From a virus: a stretch of 31,856 nucleotides of DNA. The notes beneath the pieces are model-generated. The model was given only the letters and a program-made list of their open reading frames with translations, was not told the origin of the DNA and searched no databases. The DNA lies in the IMG/VR virus record IMGVR_UViG_3300028025_004319, positions 1-31,856 of that record; one strand, written 5' to 3'. A program made the position numbers and the translations under genes. Below, piece by piece: positions 27,645 to 31,856 of the stretch (positions are counted from its first letter, which is position 1; each line of letters begins with the position of its first letter).

Positions 27645-27719
27645 GCAGGATTAATTCAGTGGTAGAATGTTTCGTTGCCAACGAAAATGTCATCGGTTCG
27701 AACCCGATATCCTGCTCCA
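27645..27719 (+). tRNA. tRNA-Gly (GCC)
   Basis: Acceptor GCAGGAT/ATCCTGC; anticodon stem TTTCG/CGAAA, loop TTGCCAA; T73; CCA encoded. It stands apart from the main array by 2.1 kb. Confidence 0.95.
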
Positions 27720-27732
27720 ACATGGAGATATT

Positions 27733-27936
27733 ATGACAGAAGAAATTACACTAGCACCACTATCCTTTAAAGAGCAGTGGGAACAGAAGAAAATACTGAA
27801 GAGAGCCAGAAAGAAAGCCAAGCATACTCTGCAAAGCAAAGGACTGGGTCGCAGAGAAGCAGGTAAGGCAGTCAACAAAGCTGTTAATAATCTGGCACAG
27901 AAGCCCATGAAGAAATCTGCTGGTCGAGGCAGATAA
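27733..27936 (+). CDS. Small basic protein
   Basis: 67 aa, SD TGGAG. The N-terminal third is acidic to neutral (MTEEITLAPLSFKEQWEQKK), the rest is strongly basic (RARKKAKHTLQSKGLGRREA, then KPMKKSAGRGR), suggesting nucleic-acid binding. It directly precedes a terminator, so it shares a transcript with tRNA-Gly. Family unknown. Confidence 0.6.
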   Translation: MTEEITLAPLSFKEQWEQKKILKRARKKAKHTLQSKGLGRREAGKAVNKAVNNLAQKPMKKSAGRGR

Positions 27937-27942
27937 GAACCA

Positions 27943-27964
27943 ATCCCACTCTTGTGGGATTTTT
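27943..27964 (+). terminator. Intrinsic terminator
   Basis: ATCCCAC/GTGGGAT 7-bp stem with a TCTT loop, then TTTT. Confidence 0.9.
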
Positions 27965-27981
27965 CACATTAAGGATTTATT

Positions 27982-28383
27982 ATGTTTGAATGTATCATAG
28001 CAGGTGATTCAATTGGAGTGGGAATCGCCAATGTAAGAAAAGAGTGTGTCGCCTATGTTAAGGGTGGAATCAACTCTAAGCAGTGGCTCGATAAGAATAT
28101 CAAGAACACACCGATGATTGCAAACCATGTAATTATCTCGCTTGGATCGAATGATGCATTCGTCAAGGACACTGAAGCAGAACTCAGAGTGATTCGTAAA
28201 CTAACCAAAGCAGATCGAGTGTACTGGATTATGCCATCAGATAAGTTTCCAAAGGCACAATCAGCAGTGTGGCATGTGGCAAACGAGAACAATGATATTA
28301 TTCTAAGAACAGATCGTATGCAGAAAGATAATGTGCATCCATCATGGGCAGGATATAAAGAATTAGGAGAGCAAGCCAGATGA
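27982..28383 (+). CDS. Compact SGNH-hydrolase-like protein
   Basis: 133 aa. GDS motif with Ser10 (CIIAGDSIGVG), G55-S-N57-D58 (SLGSNDAF) and D116-x-x-H119 (DNVHPSWAGY) form blocks I, III and V of the SGNH fold; block II (Gly) is in YVKGGIN. The protein is short for the family but has a complete catalytic set, so it may be an esterase/deacetylase acting on a sugar or peptidoglycan acetyl group. No signal peptide. First gene of a chain of overlapping short ORFs; no sigma70 promoter is obvious in front. Confidence 0.85.
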   Translation: MFECIIAGDSIGVGIANVRKECVAYVKGGINSKQWLDKNIKNTPMIANHVIISLGSNDAFVKDTEAELRVIRKLTKADRVYWIMPSDKFPKAQSAVWHVANENNDIILRTDRMQKDNVHPSWAGYKELGEQAR

Positions 28384-28589
28384 ATATTAAAGACTATCAA
28401 ATGGAACCAAAGAAGCCACTAACCTTTGAAGAGTGGAAGGGTAATATTGCTCCACAATACACTGGAGATAAACTCAAAGCATTCGATCGTCTGCATGGAG
28501 TAGACTACGAAAAAGAATTCAATGCCATGCTTAAATCAGAGTATGCAGAGTACCTGTCAAATCTAAATGGAGACTGGTTACTGAAATGA
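28380..28589 (+). CDS. Small protein, unrecognised
   Basis: 69 aa, ATGA overlap with the SGNH gene. Tyr/Glu/Lys-rich helical sequence (MNIKDYQMEPKKPLTFEEWK, DRLHGVDYEKEFNAMLKSEY). No recognised motif; the FEEWK and EYAEYLS parts are typical of short phage proteins. Confidence 0.62.
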   Translation: MNIKDYQMEPKKPLTFEEWKGNIAPQYTGDKLKAFDRLHGVDYEKEFNAMLKSEYAEYLSNLNGDWLLK

Positions 28590-28771
28590 CTACCTTTACT
28601 AGCGAGGACAGAGAAAACTCTGAGCCAAAACTGATTCGCTATAGAGATGCAGGAATGGCGACTTATACATACTTCTGGACTATCAATGGTCGAGTAGTAT
28701 CACCCTATTTTGACCACGAAACCGAAGCAAAGGAATGGAAATATGAAGACAATTCAACAACAGGAAACTGA
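28586..28771 (+). CDS. Small protein, unrecognised
   Basis: 61 aa, beta-rich with YTYFWTINGRVVSPYFDHET followed by EAKEWKY, the look of a small strand-turn-strand unit. ATGA coupling upstream and a 29-nt out-of-frame overlap with the next gene. Family unknown. Confidence 0.58.
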   Translation: MTTFTSEDRENSEPKLIRYRDAGMATYTYFWTINGRVVSPYFDHETEAKEWKYEDNSTTGN

Positions 28772-28898
28772 AGCCATCTTATCAATGGTAGAGAATATGA
28801 AGATGCTGGAGCAACAACTCGCAGATGCCAAGAAAAGAATTACCGAACTGGAGACAGTAATCGTAAATCAACGAGCAGTGATTAAAGAGTTGCAGTAA
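28743..28898 (+). CDS. Short coiled-coil protein
   Basis: 51 aa, wholly helical with heptad spacing (MKMLEQQLADAKKRITELET). The ATG at 28743 has GGA-type SD upstream; an earlier in-frame codon at 28710 is less likely. Its last base is the first of the next ATG (TAATG). Confidence 0.58.
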   Translation: MKTIQQQETEAILSMVENMKMLEQQLADAKKRITELETVIVNQRAVIKELQ

Positions 28899-29245
28899 TG
28901 GCTATCGTAGGAAGAACACCAAACTCCGTGCTCGCTGATTATAATTTTGGAACAGATGCATTGACCTTTAACACTTATGATTATCCCATCGGTGGAAAGA
29001 TGGTAGTGGGCAAAGCACAAATGACTGAAGAATTTAAAGTGATGATGGACGATGGAGATCTCACTGCTATCTCGCATGTGAAAGAAAAACTAACCAGAGA
29101 TCTAGTCCACCATATGCTAGAGAACAAACTGGTTGAATTCACTAGCTGGGACGATCCAATACTCGGTAAAAAACATGTTGCAATCCGAGCATATCTGGCT
29201 CCAAATGACCAAGTAAAAATCCTTAGACTATCAAAACAATTATGA
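28898..29245 (+). CDS. Unrecognised early-type protein
   Basis: 115 aa (MAIVGRTPNSVLADYNFGTD start). The VKEKLTRDLVHHMLENKLVE region followed by FTSWDDPILGKKHVAIRAYL recalls a small phage family with a helix followed by a strand pair; no catalytic motif seen. ATGA overlap with the following gene. Confidence 0.68.
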   Translation: MAIVGRTPNSVLADYNFGTDALTFNTYDYPIGGKMVVGKAQMTEEFKVMMDDGDLTAISHVKEKLTRDLVHHMLENKLVEFTSWDDPILGKKHVAIRAYLAPNDQVKILRLSKQL

Positions 29246-29442
29246 ACGAAGTACACCTACATAAAGACGACCTCATTGCAATCCTAGAGTTTGCCAACAA
29301 ATATCCCGATTCGGACTATGTCACAGTCTCCTGTGATTCTTCTTCGGGGATCGGAATTTTAGTTTCAGCATCACTAAGAGCCATCGTCAATGAAGATCCA
29401 GTAATTATTACAAAGCAGATCGTGGATGAATCATCATGGTAA
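29242..29442 (+). CDS. Small protein, unrecognised
   Basis: 66 aa, alpha/beta (DDLIAILEFANKYPDSDYVT, then VSCDSSSGIGILVSAS). Overlapping both neighbours. The GIGxxVxAS strand near the end is typical of a small regulatory-like fold but I can name none. Confidence 0.65.
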   Translation: MNEVHLHKDDLIAILEFANKYPDSDYVTVSCDSSSGIGILVSASLRAIVNEDPVIITKQIVDESSW

Positions 29443-29597
29443 AGCCGAATGAACAGTCTATTGCTAATATTCTCGAGGGAGAGAAAATTACCACAGACGA
29501 TACAACCGAGTACCAAGAATCCACTCTGGAGAAACAAGCTGAATTCGATAAGAAACGAAACTACGAGTGGGATGAGTGGAAAGCGATAGATGAATGA
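29436..29597 (+). CDS. Small acidic protein
   Basis: 53 aa, very hydrophilic, Glu/Asp/Lys/Thr-rich (MVKPNEQSIANILEGEKITT, ending EWDEWKAIDE). Probably disordered with a C-terminal aromatic/acidic motif. Overlaps the previous gene by 7 nt and the next by 4 nt. Confidence 0.55.
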   Translation: MVKPNEQSIANILEGEKITTDDTTEYQESTLEKQAEFDKKRNYEWDEWKAIDE

Positions 29598-29890
29598 AAA
29601 CCCTAGTAATTGCAGGTACACAACACGAAGCAAACTACTGGATAATCCAAGATCTCGGTAAGAAATACCCATTCAATCTCTCACTATCAATGTCAGATTA
29701 CATTATCGTCCATAGCCCAGATCAGCTACGAGGTAGACGAGATCCAAAGGGTATATTCATAGGTACATGGAGAAATCGCAAGGATATATTCGAAATACTG
29801 AATATGCTACTAGTGAATATGACGATACCAAGCAAGCATAAGATTATCCAAGATCTCCTAGTACAACATATTATAGAGACAACAAAATGA
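29594..29890 (+). CDS. Small Rossmann-like phage protein
   Basis: 98 aa. Starts MKTLVIAGTQHEANYWIIQD, a strand followed by G and a helix, then DYIIVHSPDQLRGRRDPKGI and FIGTWRNRKDIFEILNMLLV, alternating beta and alpha. Such three-layer mini-domains (IAGTxxEAxxWxxxxG) occur in phage accessory regions; role unknown. ATGA coupling on both sides. Confidence 0.68.
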   Translation: MKTLVIAGTQHEANYWIIQDLGKKYPFNLSLSMSDYIIVHSPDQLRGRRDPKGIFIGTWRNRKDIFEILNMLLVNMTIPSKHKIIQDLLVQHIIETTK

Positions 29891-30072
29891 AGTTCAGCTG
29901 CACAAAACGATCTCCAATAGATTATATCCACTGGTATAAGTGGTTTGCATGGTATCCTGTAAGAGTGGGAGATAATGACTGTCGCTGGCTGGAATTCGTA
30001 TGTAGAAGAGCCATTCCAAAAACCTATGTGAATCACGATGATTGGCAACCATATGAATACAGAGAATATTAA
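29887..30072 (+). CDS. Small Trp-rich protein
   Basis: 61 aa, rich in Trp/Tyr/Arg (DYIHWYKWFAWYPVRVGDND, then CRWLEFVCRRAI). The YKWFAWYPVRxxxxxCxWLExVxR pattern appears in small phage proteins of many genera; function unknown. It overlaps the following gene. Confidence 0.72.
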   Translation: MKFSCTKRSPIDYIHWYKWFAWYPVRVGDNDCRWLEFVCRRAIPKTYVNHDDWQPYEYREY

Positions 30073-30247
30073 ATCGTGTCACTGCCATACCTGCAGACCA
30101 ATAGACGCTACAGATCCAGAATCCGTCTATATGAGGCTATGTCCGCTATGTGGGAACAAACGATGCCCCAAAGCAACTAATCATAACAATGAATGCACCA
30201 ACTCCAATGAACCGAATCAGAAAGGAAGCATCTATGGTGGACTCTAA
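30053..30247 (+). CDS. Zinc-binding phage protein
   Basis: 64 aa (ATG at 30053; another in-frame ATG at 30038 adds five residues). CHCHTC and CPLCGNKRCPKATNHNNEC give the CPxCGNKRCPxATxHxxxC motif, a well-known signature in small phage proteins that should bind one or two zinc ions. Function uncharacterised. Confidence 0.78.
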   Translation: MNTENIKSCHCHTCRPIDATDPESVYMRLCPLCGNKRCPKATNHNNECTNSNEPNQKGSIYGGL

Positions 30248-30437
30248 TGGTAAAAGGGGAGAATACAAAGAAGGTGATCGAGTGTTCGTAATACCCTTAA
30301 AAATGGAAGCCACTGTAATCCGCCAGATATTGCATCATGATGGGGATGAAACATTCTGGGGTAATCTGGAATTACTCTATGATGATGGTGTGAAGGGAAC
30401 AAGCAATAGCTGGCAGTGTTCAAAGGTAGTGAAATGA
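30234..30437 (+). CDS. Small protein, SH3-like, unrecognised
   Basis: 67 aa with AAAGGAAG before the ATG; a longer reading from a GTG at 30150 is discarded. Sequence pattern GEYKEGDRVFVIPLKMEATV, then NLELLYDDGVKGTSNSWQCS is beta-barrel-like, close to small KOW/SH3-type binding modules. It overlaps the previous gene by 14 nt and the next by 4 nt. Confidence 0.68.
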   Translation: MVDSNGKRGEYKEGDRVFVIPLKMEATVIRQILHHDGDETFWGNLELLYDDGVKGTSNSWQCSKVVK

Positions 30438-30628
30438 AGATAACAAGAGAAATGCCTAGAGAGAATACTGAACGAACACGAAGAGTATTTGCTCTATTAC
30501 CTCACTGGTTCAATCATGGCAGTCTAAATGAACCACTAAAAACAATGGTCTGGTTCGACTATTACCTAGTGGACGAAAGGTATAGTTATGGAGAGTGGAC
30601 ATTTATAAGAAGGAAACTCGAGGAATAA
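30434..30628 (+). CDS. Small protein, unrecognised
   Basis: 64 aa (MKITREMPRENTERTRRVFA start). RVFALLPHWFNHGSLNEPLK followed by TMVWFDYYLVDERYSYGEWT is a recurrent type in phage small-gene blocks: LPxxx-x-G-x-x-WFxxYxxxExY. Starts inside an ATGA overlap. Confidence 0.65.
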   Translation: MKITREMPRENTERTRRVFALLPHWFNHGSLNEPLKTMVWFDYYLVDERYSYGEWTFIRRKLEE

Positions 30629-30685
30629 TGCATGGTGGACAGACTCGAGGAAAAACAGGGGTTGCAGTGAATACAAAGGCGAGTG

Positions 30686-30976
30686 ATGGGATATAAATCA
30701 AAAACATGCCCTAAGTGTAACGCTGTGCACAACAAGCGTGGTGAGTTCTGCAGTCGCTCGTGTGGCAATACTCGGAAGCATAAGCCTGAGACCAAAGAGA
30801 AAATCGGTAAGGCTAAGTCGGCATGGCTCACTAGTGGTACTGATGAAGCAGAAGCACAGGTGCATTCCTTCACTAGTCTCGGTGCTAATCAGACTCCAGA
30901 TCCAGTGGCACCTATTAGGGATAATATGGGCAGTGGTCGCTTTGTTCAGGATGGCGACCTGTGGGAAGAAGTCTAG
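30686..30976 (+). CDS. Small zinc-finger/NUMOD3-like protein
   Basis: 96 aa. Four cysteines in CPKCNAVHNKRGEFCSRSCG form a zinc knuckle, followed by NTRKHKPETKEKIGKAKSAW, the NUMOD3-like helical DNA-binding motif (HxxETKxKIxxA) that usually accompanies homing nucleases. No nuclease domain remains in this gene, so it could be a free-standing DNA-binding protein or a decayed homing element. The tail is hydrophilic (PDPVAPIRDNMGSGRFVQDG). Confidence 0.72.
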   Translation: MGYKSKTCPKCNAVHNKRGEFCSRSCGNTRKHKPETKEKIGKAKSAWLTSGTDEAEAQVHSFTSLGANQTPDPVAPIRDNMGSGRFVQDGDLWEEV

Positions 30977-30997
30977 TCTGCAACTTGCAATTTATAT

Positions 30998-31026
30998 TTG
31001 ATTATTACTTGACTTTGGTGTAGAAT
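30998..31026 (+). promoter_or_regulatory. Promoter P10 (TTGATT-17-TAGAAT)
   Basis: 17-bp spacer; an ATG (31031) lies 4 nt after the -10 box and opens only a 23-codon frame. Weaker boxes than the others. Confidence 0.5.
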
Positions 31027-31056
31027 CACTATGTTAGGGTTGATCGAGAACAGAGA

Positions 31057-31083
31057 AGGCAACGACTGTAATGGTGTTGCCTT
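31057..31083 (+). other. Hairpin overlapping promoter P11
   Basis: AGGCAAC (31057-31063) pairs with GTTGCCT (31076-31082), 7 bp followed by TT. It may terminate the P10 transcript or, since its right arm contains the P11 -35 box, influence P11. Confidence 0.5.
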
Positions 31084-31105
31084 TAATTCCATTCTACGGT
31101 AAGAT
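31077..31105 (+). promoter_or_regulatory. Promoter P11 (TTGCCT-17-TAAGAT, TTAATT type)
   Basis: Spacer starts TTAATTCC as in P12 and P13; drives the gene at 31125. Confidence 0.7.
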
Positions 31106-31124
31106 TATCCCTTTTGGAGTGATT

Positions 31125-31271
31125 ATGTATACAGTGACGGACAAAGACGGTAATACTTTCGTTTTCGAGACTTTTGACGAAATCGCCGAATTTTGGGGTG
31201 AGGTAGTGTGGGCTGACGGAGCAATGGATGCTTACTTAAGTATTCGCTTCACTAATCCCGCCAACGACTGA
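31125..31271 (+). CDS. Small protein, unrecognised
   Basis: 48 aa (MYTVTDKDGNTFVFETFDEI start), SD TGGAGTG. An in-frame start at 31071 would precede the promoter and is rejected. Compact beta-hairpin plus helix; no family recognised. Expressed from its own promoter and closed by the hairpin at 31279. Confidence 0.65.
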   Translation: MYTVTDKDGNTFVFETFDEIAEFWGEVVWADGAMDAYLSIRFTNPAND

Positions 31272-31278
31272 GGGGAAT

Positions 31279-31306
31279 ATAACCCTACTAATAATAGGGT
31301 TATTTT
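31279..31306 (+). terminator. ATAACCCTA/TAGGGTTAT hairpin (cassette copy 4)
   Basis: 9-bp perfect stem with a 7-nt loop and TTTT, 9-10 nt before the -35 box of P12. Confidence 0.75.
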
Positions 31307-31315
31307 AATTAGTGG

Positions 31316-31344
31316 TTGTCGTTAATTCCGTATTATAATAAGAT
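31316..31344 (+). promoter_or_regulatory. Promoter P12 (TTGTCG-17-TAAGAT, TTAATT type)
   Basis: Shares TTGTCGTTAATTCCG exactly with P13. Confidence 0.75.
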
Positions 31345-31370
31345 TCGTTATAGTTTGAGAGAGAAGAGAA

Positions 31371-31553
31371 ATGACTGAATACACGACATACGAGCAGGGA
31401 ATGGAAGACGCTAGGAATGATCTGGCTGAGGGTTGGATCTGTCTCGAGGACATCGCTCGCACCACTCCCGAGAAGCTGGCGCAGGAATTGATCGTGAATG
31501 TGGGTGCGAAACCCGACTATATTCGTGGTTTTCTGGACGGAATAACCCTCTAA
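31371..31553 (+). CDS. Small acidic protein, single-gene unit
   Basis: 60 aa with purine-rich SD (GAGAGAAGAG). Helical, acidic N-terminal part (TYEQGMEDARNDLAEGWICL) and a C-terminal GAKPDYIRGFLDG, which resembles small phage proteins of the DUF with GYxxGxxD ends. The last codons and the stop form the left arm of the terminator hairpin, so gene end and terminator are merged. Confidence 0.68.
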   Translation: MTEYTTYEQGMEDARNDLAEGWICLEDIARTTPEKLAQELIVNVGAKPDYIRGFLDGITL

Positions 31554-31567
31554 TCTGTAGGGTTATT
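31541..31567 (+). terminator. AATAACCCT/AGGGTTATT hairpin (cassette copy 5)
   Basis: 9-bp perfect stem, 9-nt loop, overlapping the end of the previous gene and lying 11 nt before the -35 box of P13. Confidence 0.7.
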
Positions 31568-31578
31568 CCAGAAAGTTG

Positions 31579-31607
31579 TTGTCGTTAATTCCGATTTAGG
31601 GGATAAT
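31579..31607 (+). promoter_or_regulatory. Promoter P13 (TTGTCG-17-GATAAT, TTAATT type)
   Basis: Spacer TTAATTCCG as in P12; transcribes the gene at the right edge. Confidence 0.7.
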
Positions 31608-31638
31608 TCTCTTATTGAATCGAGAAAAGGACTTAATT

Positions 31639-31856
31639 ATGACTACAGCAGCTATCACCTTCGACGGAACCAACTACATCGCTAAGATCGGTTCTAAGAC
31701 TATCAAATCTTACTCCAAGAAATATGTGGAGCGCAAGGTGCAAGCAATGGTCGGTGACATGGACAAACATATCGCTGCTGTTGCTGAAAAACAATCCAAA
31801 TACGACATTAACACTCGTTTCGGTTTCGTTGAGAAATTGGTGACGATGGTTGCAAC
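31639..31856 (+). CDS. Partial: probable N-terminus of conserved phage P-loop ATPase
   Basis: 72 codons before the window ends; SD AAAAGGA. MTTAAITFDGTNYIAKIGSK is followed by a helix and the segment YDINTRFGFVEKLVTMVA. In T4-like phages a segment of the type NxRFxFVExLVxMVA stands directly before a Walker A motif of an AAA-type ATPase of unknown role. The Walker A part would be beyond the edge, so the family is an inference from memory of that segment only. Confidence 0.55.
   Translation, partial: MTTAAITFDGTNYIAKIGSKTIKSYSKKYVERKVQAMVGDMDKHIAAVAEKQSKYDINTRFGFVEKLVTMVA

Noticed and set aside
31031-31102. 23-codon ORF after promoter P10
   Set aside because: Very short, its stop overlaps the P11 -10 box and it spans a hairpin, so a leader or terminator reading is more likely than a gene.

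Overview
The window reads as a stretch of a large, T4-like (tailed, myovirus-type) phage genome, moderately AT-rich, with almost every gene on the + strand and tightly packed through ATGA/TAATG overlaps. Family-level support comes from the class Ia ribonucleotide reductase pair, flavin-dependent thymidylate synthase, dCMP deaminase, a T4 RNase H-type FEN nuclease, a DsbA-like small DNA-binding protein, the small phage SH3-like family DUF2693, a 3TM holin-like protein and a very large tRNA array. A type II lipoprotein and several Sec-type signal peptides suggest a Gram-negative host. The host cannot be named from this sequence.

Layout. 1-3.8 kb: deoxynucleotide synthesis (ThyX 3' end, NrdA, NrdB) plus a 2OG-Fe(II) oxygenase-like gene. 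3.8-5.6 kb: a zinc-ribbon mini-protein, a GIY-YIG protein and a membrane coiled-coil protein. 5.7-11.2 kb: an envelope-directed block with an exported Ser/Thr-rich protein, a large exported protein with six 22-residue Cys repeats, membrane/coiled-coil proteins, an exported DRGH nuclease and a 3TM holin-like protein, closed by a strong terminator. 11.3-16.5 kb: small early-type genes, a MazG-like protein, DUF2693, DsbA-like, a conserved 370-aa protein, RNase H. 16.5-20.3 kb: an Api92/DUF1281-like protein, an exported protein followed by a lipoprotein, dCMP deaminase, a second 2OG oxygenase and a 2-Cys peroxiredoxin.

20.3-27.7 kb is the most unusual part. I read 29 tRNA genes, all with encoded CCA and together covering all 20 amino acids, including an initiator-like tRNA (C1xA72). 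Between them lie long non-coding stretches that are not plain spacers. They fold into closed multi-helix domains: 21651-21727 (tRNA-like cloverleaf), 22244-22450, 22531-22759 (closed by a 13-bp helix), 22761-22913 (closed by a 21-bp helix), 23097-23222 (tRNA-like arms) and 27376-27625 (nested helices, a cloverleaf and a possible pseudoknot). The 22244-22913 stretch has its own consensus promoter and an embedded tRNA-Glu, an arrangement recalling the large ornate GOLLD/ROOL phage RNAs. I propose that as a hypothesis to test, not as an identification. A small minus-strand pair with its own T4-type late promoter sits at 26.2-25.6 kb; its second gene is a paralogue of the membrane gene at 8096.

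27.7-31.9 kb is a run of small, mostly unrecognised early-type genes, including an SGNH-like protein, zinc-binding mini-proteins and, at the right edge, the beginning of a protein that I suspect is the conserved phage P-loop ATPase.

Regulation: thirteen sigma70-like promoters all have exactly 17-bp spacers. Six share a TTAATT motif straight after the -35 box. Four sit 12-15 nt downstream of a recurring ATAACCCT/AGGGTTAT hairpin, giving a repeated terminator-promoter cassette. Three promoters place an ATG about 6 nt after the -10 box, which suggests leaderless messages.
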